The position numbers and the translations under genes were made by a program. From Bradyrhizobium sp. NDS-1 (GTDB lineage Bacteria > Pseudomonadota > Alphaproteobacteria > Rhizobiales > Xanthobacteraceae): a DNA stretch of 64,000 nt. Every line of letters begins with the position of its first letter. The first letter of the stretch is position 1. Below are positions 53,798 through 62,571 of this stretch, piece after piece. The stretch lies in assembly GCF_032918005.1 (NCBI RefSeq), contig NZ_CP136628.1, forward strand, positions 3,581,501-3,645,500, written 5' to 3'. Under the pieces are notes generated by a model that worked only from the letters and a program-made list of their open reading frames with translations, did not search any database and had not been told where the DNA came from.

Positions 53798-54814
53798 ATG
53801 GGCATCGAACATCCGAAATACAAGGTGGCGGTGGTGCAGGCGGCGCCGGCCTGGCTCGACCTCGATGCCTCGATCGACAAGTCGATCGGGCTGATCAGGG
53901 AGGCCGCCGAAAAGGGCGCCAAGCTGATCGCCTTTCCGGAGGCTTTTATCCCCGGCTATCCCTGGCACATCTGGATGGACTCGCCGGCCTGGGCCATCGG
54001 TCGCGGCTTCGTGCAGCGCTATTTCGACAATTCGCTGTCCTATGACAGCCCGCAAGCCGAACGCTTGCGCGATGCCGTGCGCAAAGCCAAGCTCACCGCC
54101 GTGATCGGCCTGTCCGAGCGCGACGGCGGCAGCCTTTATCTGGCGCAATGGCTGATCGGACCCGACGGCGAGACCATCGCCAAGCGCCGCAAGCTGCGGC
54201 CGACCCATGCCGAGCGTACCGTCTATGGCGAGGGCGACGGCAGCGATCTCGCCGTGCATGCGCGGTCCGACATTGGCCGCATCGGCGCGCTGTGCTGCTG
54301 GGAGCATCTCCAGCCGCTATCGAAATACGCGATGTACGCCCAGAACGAGCAGGTCCACGTCGCGGCCTGGCCGAGCTTTTCGCTCTACGATCCCTTCGCG
54401 CCGGCGCTCGGGGCCGAGGTGAACAATGCGGCTTCGCGCGTCTATGCGGTGGAGGGCTCCTGCTTCGTGCTCGCCCCTTGCGCGACGGTCTCGCAGGCGA
54501 TGATCGACGAGCTCTGCGACCGGCCGGACAAGCACGGGCTGCTGCATGCCGGCGGCGGGTTCGCCGCGATCTACGGCCCCGACGGCAGCCAGATCGGCGA
54601 CAAGCTCGCGCCGGACCAGGAGGGTCTGTTGATCGCGGAGATCGACCTCGGCGCGATCGGCGTCGCCAAGAACGCGGCAGATCCGGCCGGACACTATTCG
54701 CGGCCCGACGTGACGCGGCTGCTGCTCAACAAGAAGCGCTACCAGCGCGTCGAGCAGTTCGCGCTACCGGTCGACGTGGTCGAGCCGACCGACATCAACG
54801 CGGCAGCGAGCTGA
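53798..54814 (+). CDS. Nitrilase
   Basis: Converts nitriles to carboxylic acids and ammonia. Glu-Lys-Cys triad: Glu48 in FPEAFIPGYP, Lys132 in RRKLRPTHAER, Cys167 in LCCWEHLQ. ATG 53798 has GGAGG 5 nt upstream, preferred over GTG 53765 and ATG 53786; 338 aa is typical. First gene of a pair with an aldoxime dehydratase, giving the pathway aldoxime to nitrile to acid. Cytoplasmic, probably oligomeric spirals as in the family. Substrate likely an arylaliphatic nitrile (context inference). Confidence 0.94.
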   Translation: MGIEHPKYKVAVVQAAPAWLDLDASIDKSIGLIREAAEKGAKLIAFPEAFIPGYPWHIWMDSPAWAIGRGFVQRYFDNSLSYDSPQAERLRDAVRKAKLTAVIGLSERDGGSLYLAQWLIGPDGETIAKRRKLRPTHAERTVYGEGDGSDLAVHARSDIGRIGALCCWEHLQPLSKYAMYAQNEQVHVAAWPSFSLYDPFAPALGAEVNNAASRVYAVEGSCFVLAPCATVSQAMIDELCDRPDKHGLLHAGGGFAAIYGPDGSQIGDKLAPDQEGLLIAEIDLGAIGVAKNAADPAGHYSRPDVTRLLLNKKRYQRVEQFALPVDVVEPTDINAAAS

Positions 54815-54832
54815 TCGCGGGAGGGCACGATC

Positions 54833-55873
54833 GTGGAGTCCGCAATTCCGCTGCATCTCGAGACCCCACGCACGCGCCACAAGCGTGTGCCCGAGGATTA
54901 CCGGCCGCCATACCCATCCTTCGTGGCGCGCTACAAGCCCGCGATCAGCCGTGTCGTGATGGCTTACTTCGGCGTGCAACATCATGGCACCGCGCCAACG
55001 GCAGCAACCGATGCGTTGAACGAACTCGCGCGGTTATTCGCTGCGGAGGGAGGCCCTTCGCATTGGGATCGGGCGTCCTATGCCGATCAGTCCGGCTCTG
55101 AGAACATTGTCACCGTCGCCTATTGGGATGACGTCACGCGCTTCGAGGCCTGGTTTGCGCCGGCGCGAGAGGGGTGGACCGGGCGGCAGCGCGACGGCAT
55201 CGGCACTTTCATCGAGGCGCTGCGTCCCACTGTAGCGCGGCACGAGACGCTGTTCTCCTCGCCCGATCGCCCAGAGGGCGTCGCAGTCGTTGCCGATGGC
55301 ATGAGCGGCGAGGTGCAGGAGCATGCCTATTGGGGCGGCATGCGCGACCGCATCCCGTTGTCGCAGACCGATGCCATGACGCCCGGCGGCGCTCCGGAGT
55401 TGATCCGCGACGGCGCGCGGCTGCGCGTTCTCGCGCATGACAATCTCTGCCTGATCCGCTCCGGACAGGACTGGAGCGATACGGAAGCAGCCGAACGCAA
55501 GCTCTATCTCGACGACGTCGAGCCGGTGCTACGCGAGGGCATGGATTTTCTGCGCGATGACGGCTTGGCTATTGGCTGCTACGCCAATCGCTACATGCGT
55601 GTGCTCGCGCCTGACGGCAGCATGAGCGAGAAGTCCTACGGCCAGAGCTGGTGGAAAAGCCTCGCCGCGCTGGAACGCTGGGCGGAGTCGCATCCGACTC
55701 ATGTCAGGATCTTCGGCGCGGCGATGAAATATCTGTCGACCCTCGGGCCGTCGGCCAAGCTGCGGCTCTACCACGAGGTCACGGTGGCGGCCGCCGACGA
55801 GCAATTCTTCGAATATCTGAACTGCCATCCGAAGACGGGGATGCTGGCGGCGGTGGAGACCATCAGAACGTAG
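54833..55873 (+). CDS. Aldoxime dehydratase (phenylacetaldoxime dehydratase family)
   Basis: Heme enzyme that dehydrates aldoximes to nitriles; 346 aa as usual for OxdA-type proteins. Recognisable stretches are RYKPAISRVVMAYFGVQ, WDRASYADQSG, MKYLSTLGPSAKLRLYHEV (His of the family's LYHEV motif), and LNCHPKTG. GTG 54833 opens 18 nt after the nitrilase stop with a GGGAGG site, so it is co-transcribed. Provides the nitrile for the upstream nitrilase. Confidence 0.94.
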   Translation: MESAIPLHLETPRTRHKRVPEDYRPPYPSFVARYKPAISRVVMAYFGVQHHGTAPTAATDALNELARLFAAEGGPSHWDRASYADQSGSENIVTVAYWDDVTRFEAWFAPAREGWTGRQRDGIGTFIEALRPTVARHETLFSSPDRPEGVAVVADGMSGEVQEHAYWGGMRDRIPLSQTDAMTPGGAPELIRDGARLRVLAHDNLCLIRSGQDWSDTEAAERKLYLDDVEPVLREGMDFLRDDGLAIGCYANRYMRVLAPDGSMSEKSYGQSWWKSLAALERWAESHPTHVRIFGAAMKYLSTLGPSAKLRLYHEVTVAAADEQFFEYLNCHPKTGMLAAVETIRT

Positions 55874-56512
55874 TTAGGTCAGGCAATGGCCGAGCAGCTC
55901 CGGATGCGCGGCGCAGATGTGATGCGCGCCGGCGTCCCGCAGCTCGGCTTCGCTGCCATAGCCGTAGAGAACGCCAATGGCGGTCATGCCGTTGGTGCGG
56001 GCGCCGACCACGTCGTGGCTGCGGTCGCCGATCATGATGGCGCTGCTCGCATCGACCCTGGTCTCGTCGAGCGCGTAGCGCAGCAGGTCGCGCTTGTCGA
56101 CGCGCGTGCCGTCGAGCTCGGAGCCGAACACGCGCTCGAAGTACGGTTTGAGGCCGAAATGATCGACGATGCGGGTGGCGTAGACCGCGGGCTTGCTGGT
56201 CGCGACGAACATGCGCGGTGTCGTCGCGGCCAGCGTCGTCAGCGTGTCCACGATGCCGGCATAGGCCTCGTTCTCGAACAGGCCGATATCGCTGAAGCGC
56301 TCGCGATAGAGCAGCAGCGCGCGATCGGCGAGCTCGTCGGTTCCGGTGAGCGTCTTCAGGCTGGCATGCAGCGGCGGGCCGATGCACCAGGTCAGTTCGT
56401 CCTCGCTCGGCACCGCGACGTCCAGTCGCTCCAGCGCGTACTGGATCGAGCGCGTGATCCCCGGCTTCGGGTTGGTGAGCGTGCCGTCGAGATCAAAAAA
56501 GATTGTCACCAT
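55874..56512 (-). CDS. HAD-superfamily hydrolase, phosphoglycolate phosphatase-like
   Basis: 212 aa. HAD motifs: I FFDLDGTLTNP (nucleophile Asp), II ATSKP (Ser/Thr), III KRDLLRY and IV MIGDRSHDVVGA. The helical cap (residues about 15-80) is of the Gph/PGP type; substrate could be phosphoglycolate or another small phosphate. ATG 56512 is the start; the frame continues to 56890 antisense to the transglycosylase gene. Its stop is 1 bp from the aldoxime dehydratase stop (convergent). Confidence 0.9.
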   Translation of the reverse strand: MVTIFFDLDGTLTNPKPGITRSIQYALERLDVAVPSEDELTWCIGPPLHASLKTLTGTDELADRALLLYRERFSDIGLFENEAYAGIVDTLTTLAATTPRMFVATSKPAVYATRIVDHFGLKPYFERVFGSELDGTRVDKRDLLRYALDETRVDASSAIMIGDRSHDVVGARTNGMTAIGVLYGYGSEAELRDAGAHHICAAHPELLGHCLT

Positions 56513-56602
56513 TCGGGCGGGACCTGCGTTGATACTGCCGTCTGTTGCTAGTTGGCTGGGGTTCCAAGTCAAGGTCCGATTTTGGTCGATTGCGTCGATG
56601 CC

Positions 56603-57553
56603 ATGCGAATAGCTCGGGTTATCGCTGTCTTGTGCCAGGCTCTCGCGCTGTCGCCGACGCTCGCGGAGGAGACGCCGCCGCCCGTCGCGCCTCCGAAGGC
56701 GGAGGAGCCCGCGAAGCCGGCGGAGACAAAGGACGCGCGCGAGAGCGACACGCGGGAGTCGATCTGCCTGATCGTGGAGGCGGCTGCGCGCGATGCCAAT
56801 CTCCCGCTGGAATTCTTCGCCCGGGTGATCTGGCAGGAAAGCCGATTCCAGGCCGATGCGGTCGGCCCCATGACGCGCAGCGGCGAGCACGCGCAGGGGA
56901 TCGCGCAGTTCATGCCGGGCACCGCCAGCGAGCGCGGGCTGCTCAATCCGTTCAATCCGGTGCAGGCATTGCCGAAGTCGGCGGAGTTTCTGAGCGAACT
57001 GCGCAACCAGTTCGGCAATCTCGGGCTTGCCGCCGCCGCCTACAATGCCGGTCCGCGGCGCGTGCAGGAATGGCTCGCCGGCACCGGGCCGATGCCGGAG
57101 CAGACCCGCAACTACGTCTACGCCATCACGGGCACGAGCGTCGATGCCTGGGCCAAGGCGGGCAACACCGGCAAGGGACCGCCAAGCTCACCGCCGACGA
57201 GTTGCCGTGACCTGATGGCGCTGCTCAAGCGCGCGCCGAACGCCTTCGTCGCCGAGCTCGAGCAGCATGTGGAGCTTGCGGCCGCAAAGGCATGGGGCGT
57301 CCAGCTCGCCGCCGGCTTCGACCGCAACAGGGCGCTGGCGATGTATTCCCGCGCCGTGACGCGGCTCAGCACGGTGATCGGCGAGCGCGATCCGAGCCTG
57401 CTGTCCTCCGTGATGCGTAGCCGCGGCACACGCGCGTTCTACCAGGTGCGCATCGGCACCGAGACGCGCAGCGAAGCGGATGATCTGTGCAGCCGCATCC
57501 GTAAGGCCGGTGGTGCGTGCTTCGTGCTGAGGAACCGGGGTGTGAGCGGGTAG
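56603..57553 (+). CDS. Lytic transglycosylase (SLT domain) with SPOR-like C-terminus
   Basis: 316 aa. Signal peptide RIARVIAVLCQALALSPTLA, proline linker, SLT domain (about 50-175) with catalytic Glu in VIWQESRFQADAVGP and family motifs GIAQFMPGTA and LAAAAYNAGPRRV. A helical middle precedes a C-terminal region with SPOR flavour (YQVRIGTETRSEADDLCSRI, GACFVLRN). Cleaves peptidoglycan in the periplasm. ATG 56603 was chosen since the signal peptide starts there; TTG 56552 is further upstream. Confidence 0.9.
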   Translation: MRIARVIAVLCQALALSPTLAEETPPPVAPPKAEEPAKPAETKDARESDTRESICLIVEAAARDANLPLEFFARVIWQESRFQADAVGPMTRSGEHAQGIAQFMPGTASERGLLNPFNPVQALPKSAEFLSELRNQFGNLGLAAAAYNAGPRRVQEWLAGTGPMPEQTRNYVYAITGTSVDAWAKAGNTGKGPPSSPPTSCRDLMALLKRAPNAFVAELEQHVELAAAKAWGVQLAAGFDRNRALAMYSRAVTRLSTVIGERDPSLLSSVMRSRGTRAFYQVRIGTETRSEADDLCSRIRKAGGACFVLRNRGVSG

Positions 57554-57572
57554 GGGGCGTCACCAACACCCG

Positions 57573-57600
57573 CGTCATTCCAGGGCGCCCCGGAATGACG
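57573..57600. repeat. Minimal palindromic repeat, family A remnant
   Basis: CGTCATTCCAGGGCG joined directly to CCCCGGAATGACG: the outer arms of the family A repeat with the whole body missing. It lies 19 bp after the transglycosylase stop and could fold as a hairpin terminator. Confidence 0.65.
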
Positions 57601-57711
57601 GCCTGTGATTGAAGCGTCCTGCATGCCAGCCCCGCCGCGTGTTTTCTTGACGCGAGCCGCCACATTGCCCGTTATGCGGGCACGATTCCGCAAACCCGTC
57701 CAAAAAGCCCC

Positions 57712-58452
57712 GTGGCACTTCCTCCACTCGATTCACCGCAATGGAATAGTCCCTGGCTTGCCTTCGGCTGGGGTCTGCGCTCGATCACGCAGACGATCCT
57801 CACCCTCGTGCTGTTCGTGACTTATCTCGGCATCGGCGCGCTCGCCCACGACACCCATTTCAGCCTGCTCTGGGCGCTCTGCTCGACGCTGTTCGTCTGG
57901 GCAGGGCCGGCGCAGATCATCCTGATCACCACACTCGGCTCCGGCGCCACCATCATCCAGTCGGCTATCGCGGTCACGGTCAGCGCCATCAGGCTGTTTC
58001 CCATGGTGGTCTCCGTGCTGCCGTTGATGCGCATGCCGACGACCAAGCGGCGCGAGCTGTTCTTCGCGGCGCATCTCACCGCCGTGACGCTGTGGGTCGA
58101 GTGTCATCGCTTCCTGCCTCAGGTGCCGCGCGAGCGGCGGATTGCCTTCGTTCACGGACTTGGTTTCGGTCTCGTCTCGGTATGCCTGACCGCCAACACG
58201 GTCGGCTATTTCCTCGCCGCCAATCTGACGCAGACGCTTGGCGCCGCCATCCTGCTGCTGACGCCGCTGTCGTTCCTGTTCTCGACGGCGCGCAACAGCC
58301 GCGAGGCTGCGGATGTCGTCGCACTGGTGCTCGGCGTTCTGCTCTATCCGATCGCGGCGAAGATGAACTCCGGCCTCGACATCCTCGTCAGCGGCCTCAT
58401 AGCCGGTACGATCGCCTACGGCGTGCATCGGTGGCGGGAGGTGCGCGCATGA
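57712..58452 (+). CDS. azlC: AzlC-family branched-chain amino acid exporter subunit
   Basis: 246-aa membrane protein with about six to seven helices (FGWGLRSITQTILTLVLFVTYL, SLLWALCSTLFVWAGPAQII, TVSAIRLFPMVVSVLPLMR, VCLTANTVGYFLAA). It has the A-G-P-A-Q-x-I and R-x-x-x-M signatures of AzlC. With AzlD it forms an exporter of branched-chain or related amino acids. Start GTG 57712 lacks a strong ribosome site. Stop overlaps the azlD start (ATGA). Confidence 0.9.
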   Translation: MALPPLDSPQWNSPWLAFGWGLRSITQTILTLVLFVTYLGIGALAHDTHFSLLWALCSTLFVWAGPAQIILITTLGSGATIIQSAIAVTVSAIRLFPMVVSVLPLMRMPTTKRRELFFAAHLTAVTLWVECHRFLPQVPRERRIAFVHGLGFGLVSVCLTANTVGYFLAANLTQTLGAAILLLTPLSFLFSTARNSREAADVVALVLGVLLYPIAAKMNSGLDILVSGLIAGTIAYGVHRWREVRA

Positions 58453-58799
58453 GCTACGCGCAGCTAATCGGCGACTGGCATGCACTGGCGGTGCTGTTCG
58501 TCGCCGGCATCGTTCCTAACCAGATCTGGCGCATGCTGGGCCTGTGGTTCGGCGGCGGCATCGACGAGGGCTCCGAGCTGCTCGTCTGGGTGCGGGCGGT
58601 TGCAACCGCGATCCTGGCTGGCGTCATCGCCCAGATCGTGGTCGAACCGCCGGGCGCGCTGTCCAGCGTGCCGGATGCCCTGCGCTATGGCGCGGTGGCG
58701 GCCGGCCTCGTCGCCTTCCTGCTGGCCCGCCGATCGATCTTCGCGGGTGTCGTGACCGGCGAAGTCTTCCTGCTGGCCGGCAAGTGGTGGTTGGGCTAA
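58449..58799 (+). CDS. azlD: AzlD-family small exporter subunit
   Basis: 116-aa protein with four membrane helices (WHALAVLFVAGIVPNQIWRML, LLVWVRAVATAILAGVIAQI, ALRYGAVAAGLVAFLLAR, IFAGVVTGEVFLLAGKWW). Partner of AzlC: such pairs have overlapping genes and act together. The ATG overlaps the AzlC stop. Confidence 0.88.
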   Translation: MSYAQLIGDWHALAVLFVAGIVPNQIWRMLGLWFGGGIDEGSELLVWVRAVATAILAGVIAQIVVEPPGALSSVPDALRYGAVAAGLVAFLLARRSIFAGVVTGEVFLLAGKWWLG

Positions 58800-58831
58800 A
58801 ACCAGCGGCGAACAGCCAAGGAACAGGAAAT

Positions 58832-59323
58832 ATGGTTCGCGAACAGGAGCTCCGCGAGGGCGAGGTCGCCATCGAGCTGCCACCGACGCAAGATGCCGGC
58901 CTCGTCTTCATCGGCCGTATCCGCACGCCCTGGGCGTCGCGGCTGGAGACGCCGCGGCAGGGACGCCAGGACGGCCCGGTGTGCCGCCTCGAGATCTTCG
59001 AGCCGTTCGTGCCGGCCATCAAGGGCGTCGATTTCTACGGCAATCTCGAAGTGCTCTACTGGCTCGACCAGTCGCGCCGCGACATCATTCTGCAGAGCCC
59101 GAAGAACAACGAAAAGACCCGCGGCACGTTTTCGCTGCGTTCGCCGGTGCGTCCCAATCCGATCGGGACCTCGATCGTCAAGCTGGTCGGAATCGAGGGC
59201 AATGCGATCCTGGTGCGCGGGCTCGACTGCCTCGACAACACGCCGCTGATCGACATCAAGCCGGATCGTTGCGAGTTCACGCCACTGGCCGCGCCGCAGA
59301 AGGGCGATTTCGAGACGGAGTGA
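58832..59323 (+). CDS. trmO: tRNA (N6-threonylcarbamoyladenosine37-N6)-methyltransferase TrmO
   Basis: 163-aa single beta-barrel SAM enzyme (UPF0066/TsaA). Recognisable are FIGRIRTPWASR, the substrate/SAM-contacting FSLRSPVRPNPIGTS and VRGLDCLDNTPLIDIKP. It methylates t6A37 in some tRNAs. ATG 58832 has AAGGAACAGGAAA upstream. Lies 32 bp after azlD, so may share its transcript; followed by a family A palindrome. Confidence 0.92.
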   Translation: MVREQELREGEVAIELPPTQDAGLVFIGRIRTPWASRLETPRQGRQDGPVCRLEIFEPFVPAIKGVDFYGNLEVLYWLDQSRRDIILQSPKNNEKTRGTFSLRSPVRPNPIGTSIVKLVGIEGNAILVRGLDCLDNTPLIDIKPDRCEFTPLAAPQKGDFETE

Positions 59324-59328
59324 TCCGT

Positions 59329-59455
59329 CATTCCGGGGCGCGCCTCTTGGCGCGAGCCCGGAATCCATCGCGCGTCAGAGGTGGTGGTGGAATGGATTCT
59401 CAGGTGCGCGATTGCGCACCATAGCTCGCGACTTTGTCGCGCCCCGGAATGACGA
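59329..59455. repeat. Palindromic intergenic repeat, family A (second full copy)
   Basis: CGTCATTCCGGGGCGCG and CGCGCCCCGGAATGACG are the outer arms; GCGCGAGCCCGGAATCCAT is shared with the copy at 29384. The inner body differs (ATGGATTCTCAGGTGCGCGATTGC), with a small internal hairpin GGTGCGCGATTGCGCACC. Occupies the whole gap between trmO and the HIT gene. Confidence 0.8.
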
Positions 59456-59465
59456 GTGGATAGAG

Positions 59466-59894
59466 CTACCCACCCTTCAACGCCGCGATCAGCTTCGCCG
59501 CATTCTCCTCCAGCACCTTGGCGTCTTCCTTGCGGCTCGCGGGCGGCAGCATCGCCACGCCGTCATGGCGCGGCATCACGTGCATGTGCAGGTGAAACAC
59601 CACCTGCCCACCGGCGGGCTCGTTGAACTGCTGCACGGTGATGCCGTCGGCGTTGAACGCCTTCATCGCGGCGGCCGCGATCTTGTGCGCGCCGCGGGCG
59701 ACATGGGCGTAGTCGTCGGGCTTGATGTCGAGAATGTTGCGGGCAGGGGCCTTTGGTATCACCAGCGTGTGGCCGGGGACGCGCGGCATGATGTCGAGGA
59801 AGGCGAACACGTGCTCGTCCTCGTACACCTTGGAGCAGGGCAGCTCGCCGCGCAGAATCTTCGCGAAGATGTTGTTGGTGTCGTAGGCGGTCAT
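59466..59894 (-). CDS. HIT-family nucleotide hydrolase (histidine triad)
   Basis: 142 aa. The H-x-H-x-H triad is HLHMHVMP near residue 96-102; the N-terminal NIFAKILRGELPCSKVYED is standard for bacterial HIT proteins. They hydrolyse AMP-lysine or dinucleoside polyphosphates. ATG 59894 has GGGAG upstream; the frame continues to 59936 without a better start. Possibly co-transcribed with the upstream FemAB-like gene (75-bp gap). Confidence 0.93.
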   Translation of the reverse strand: MTAYDTNNIFAKILRGELPCSKVYEDEHVFAFLDIMPRVPGHTLVIPKAPARNILDIKPDDYAHVARGAHKIAAAAMKAFNADGITVQQFNEPAGGQVVFHLHMHVMPRHDGVAMLPPASRKEDAKVLEENAAKLIAALKGG

Positions 59895-59969
59895 GACGGC
59901 TCCCAAGAAACTTTCGAGAACTTTTGCGCTCAGCATTTTGCGCTTACTGTCACCAGCAACGACGAGGCG

Positions 59970-61211
59970 TCAAGGCGCCTCGTCGATGCCCTTGCGGAAC
60001 GGGCCGAGCTCGGCGAGCTCCCGTCCGGCTTCCGCGACATAGGCGCGCTCGCGCTTGAGGTAATCGTCGATGGCGCGGCGCAGGCCGGGATCTGCGATGA
60101 AGTGGGCGGAATGGGTGGTGCGCGGCAGGTAGCCACGGGCGATCTTGTGCTCGCCCTGCGCGCCGGCCTCGACGTGCTTCAGGCCGCGTTTGATCGCGAA
60201 ATCGATCGCCTGATAGTAGCAGACCTCGAAATGCAGGAACGGATGATGCTCGACCGCGCCCCAGTTGCGGCCGAACAACGTGTCCGAGCCGATGAAGTTG
60301 ATCGCGCCCGCGATCCAGCGATCGTTGCGGCGGGCCATCACCAGCAGCACGTCCTCAGCCATGGTCTCGCCGATCAGCGAGAAGAACTCGCGCGTCAGAT
60401 ACGGCCGGCCCCATTTGCGCGAGCCGGTCTCCATGTAGAACATGAAGAATGCATCCCAGGCATCCTCGGTAATGTCCTTGCCCGTGAGCCAGTGGATGGA
60501 GATCCCGGCGGAGAGCGCATCGCGCCGCTCGCGCTTGATCGACTTGCGGTGGCGCGAGTTCAGCGTGGCCAGGAAGTCGTCGAAGCCGGTAAAGCCCTCG
60601 TTGTTCCAGTGGAACTGCTGGTCGGTGCGCTGCAGGAAGCCGTGCCTGGCGAGCAGCTTCCATTCGGCTTCGGGCGCGAAGGTGACGTGGACGGAGGAGG
60701 CCTTGCTGACGCCGCACAGCGCCACCAGCCCGCTCGCCAGAGCCTCCATGATGAGCTCGCGATCCACGCCGTCGCGGACCAGCAGCCGCGGCCCGGTTGC
60801 CGGGGTGAACGGAACCGAGACCTGGAGCTTCGGATAATAGCGCCCGCCGGCGCGCTCATAGGCGTCCGCCCAGCCGCGGTCGAAGACGTACTCTCCTTGC
60901 GAATGGGATTTCAGATAGCAGGGCACGACGCCGGCGACGCGGCCATCGAGCTTCGCCACGAGATGCCGGGGCCCCCAGCCGGTGCGGATGGTCGCCGAAC
61001 CCGATGTCTCGACGGCGGACAGAAATGCGTGGGAGACGAAGGGGTTATAGGCGGGTTTTGAGAGACCAAGGGAATCGTCTGCAAGTGCGGATGAGGTTCC
61101 GTTGCCAGCCTCATGGCACCGCCCGGCGGGATTGGCGCAGGCGTCCCACTCCTCTGGTGACACATTGCCTATCGAAGGTACGGCCTCGAGCGTGATGTCG
61201 GATGATGCCAT
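59970..61211 (-). CDS. FemAB/GNAT-like acyltransferase (peptidogalycan family, PF04339)
   Basis: 413 aa with the pattern of the PF04339 family: NPFVSHAFLSAVETSGS, GVVPCYLKSHSQGEYVFDRGW, HWNNEGFTGFDDFL, SRHRKSIKRERR and FFMFYMETGSRKWGRPYL. Related to GNAT/FemX acyltransferases; the acceptor is unknown. No membrane segment or signal. Divergent neighbours are repeats only. Confidence 0.88.
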   Translation of the reverse strand: MASSDITLEAVPSIGNVSPEEWDACANPAGRCHEAGNGTSSALADDSLGLSKPAYNPFVSHAFLSAVETSGSATIRTGWGPRHLVAKLDGRVAGVVPCYLKSHSQGEYVFDRGWADAYERAGGRYYPKLQVSVPFTPATGPRLLVRDGVDRELIMEALASGLVALCGVSKASSVHVTFAPEAEWKLLARHGFLQRTDQQFHWNNEGFTGFDDFLATLNSRHRKSIKRERRDALSAGISIHWLTGKDITEDAWDAFFMFYMETGSRKWGRPYLTREFFSLIGETMAEDVLLVMARRNDRWIAGAINFIGSDTLFGRNWGAVEHHPFLHFEVCYYQAIDFAIKRGLKHVEAGAQGEHKIARGYLPRTTHSAHFIADPGLRRAIDDYLKRERAYVAEAGRELAELGPFRKGIDEAP

Positions 61212-61265
61212 CGACCCCCAAGATCGTGCATTGCAGCAGCGACTTCAAGGGGGTGGAGGGTACGC

Positions 61266-61342
61266 CCTCGTGCCCTGGACGCGGCACAGCGCTCCTTCGG
61301 CTCTGCGCCGCAACGCTGCGCGTTGCACCTTGTCCGGGACAC
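61266..61342. repeat. Intergenic repeat, family C (copy 2)
   Basis: Same ends as 32853-32911: CTCGTGCCCTGGACGCGGC and CCTTGTCCGGGACACG, with a different, GC-rich palindromic interior (CAGCGCTCCTTCGGCTCTGCGCCGCAACGCTGCG). Lies between the GDPD gene end and the FemAB-like gene start. Confidence 0.6.
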
Positions 61343-61351
61343 GGGCAGGGC

Positions 61352-62098
61352 CTACGGCACGAACCCCTCGAAGATCATCTGATCCGCATGCTGCCCGACC
61401 CGCGTCCGCTGCTCGGGCGTCCGCACGGTCCATCCCAGCAGGGCGCAGCCGAAGACGTTGCGGGCGATCCAGGGGGCGGGAGCCGGGAGGTCGTCGACCC
61501 GAAAGGCGACGAAGTGGGGTTGGGTCCGGAGGCCGTGGCGCAGATACAGCATGCTGTCGCGCTGCTCCTGAGTCAGGTTGGCCCAGTAATCGTCCTCATA
61601 GGTCCGCTGCGCGACGATGCCGCGCGGGCGGCCCGGCAACAGCTCGCGCAGCGCCAGCACCTGGTCGGGATCGAAGGACATGCCGACCGCCGGCCCGTCA
61701 TAGGACGCCAGCACCTCCGCCATCCGTTTCACCAGCTTGCGGTCGCCGCCAAAATGGCTCTTCACCTCGATCACAAGCGGGACGCGGCCGGCGACGAGGG
61801 CGCAGAGGTCGCTGAGCGACATCATTCGCTCCGGCGTGTCCTTGAACTTGATCGCCTTCAACTCCGCCGCGGTCTTTTCGACCACCTCGCCGGACGCCTC
61901 GGTGAGGCGGCCGAGGGCATGGTCGTGATGCACCATGGCCTCGCCGTCGGCGGAGAGCTGGATATCGACCTCGATCGAGAAATTGCCTGCGATCGCAGCC
62001 TGCACCGCGCCCGGCATGTTTTCGACAATGCCGCGCGAAATGTCGTGCAGGCCGCGATGGGCGACCGGCCGGGCTGTCAGCCAATCCGGAGCGCGCAT
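61352..62098 (-). CDS. Glycerophosphodiester phosphodiesterase family protein
   Basis: 248 aa TIM-barrel. Motifs: VAHRGLH (His of the His-Arg-Gly signature), IEVDIQLSADGEAMVHHD (Glu/Asp metal ligands and catalytic His) and LVIEVKSHF. Hydrolyses glycerophosphodiesters to glycerol-3-phosphate and an alcohol; no signal peptide, so cytoplasmic. Starts 5 bp after the ridA stop, so the two form an operon on the minus strand. Confidence 0.92.
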   Translation of the reverse strand: MRAPDWLTARPVAHRGLHDISRGIVENMPGAVQAAIAGNFSIEVDIQLSADGEAMVHHDHALGRLTEASGEVVEKTAAELKAIKFKDTPERMMSLSDLCALVAGRVPLVIEVKSHFGGDRKLVKRMAEVLASYDGPAVGMSFDPDQVLALRELLPGRPRGIVAQRTYEDDYWANLTQEQRDSMLYLRHGLRTQPHFVAFRVDDLPAPAPWIARNVFGCALLGWTVRTPEQRTRVGQHADQMIFEGFVP

Positions 62099-62103
62099 CC
62101 GCC

Positions 62104-62571
62104 TCAGGCGACCTCGAACACGCCGTCGACCTCGACCGCCGCATCGGCGGGCAGCGAGGCGACGCCGACGGTGGTGCGGGCATGGCGGCCCTTGTCACCG
62201 AAGGCGGCGACCATCAGGTCGGAGGCGCCGTTCAGCACCTTCGGCCCGTCCAGGAAGTCCGGCGCCGAGTTGATGAAGCCGCCGAGGCGCACTACCCGGA
62301 CGACCTTGTCGAGGTCGCCAAGCGCGGCCTTGACCTGGGCGAGCAAATTGACCGCGCAGCCGCGCGCGGCCGCAGCGCCGTCCTCGATGGAGACGCCGGC
62401 ACCCAGCTTGCCCTTGGCGATCAGCTTGCCGGCGGGATCGAAGCAAACCTGGCCGGATACGAACAGCAGATTGCCGGTGCGCACGAACGGCACGTAATTG
62501 GCAACGGGCGTGGGGGCCTCGTGCAGCTTGATGCCCTGTTCCGCCAGCTTCTGCTCGACCGTGCCCGCCAT
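62104..62571 (-). CDS. RidA family protein (enamine/imine deaminase-like)
   Basis: 155-residue protein with YjgF/RidA features (TPVANYVPFVRTGNLLFVSG, KVVRVVRLGGFINSA, VGVASLPADAAVEVDGVFEV). Archetypal RidA conserved Arg before the C-terminal Glu is replaced by VGVASL..D context, so deaminase activity is not certain; this is a longer RidA paralogue type. ATG 62571 (MAGTVEQKLAEQ) chosen over the longer frame to 62661. First gene of the ridA-GDPD pair. Confidence 0.88.
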   Translation of the reverse strand: MAGTVEQKLAEQGIKLHEAPTPVANYVPFVRTGNLLFVSGQVCFDPAGKLIAKGKLGAGVSIEDGAAAARGCAVNLLAQVKAALGDLDKVVRVVRLGGFINSAPDFLDGPKVLNGASDLMVAAFGDKGRHARTTVGVASLPADAAVEVDGVFEVA

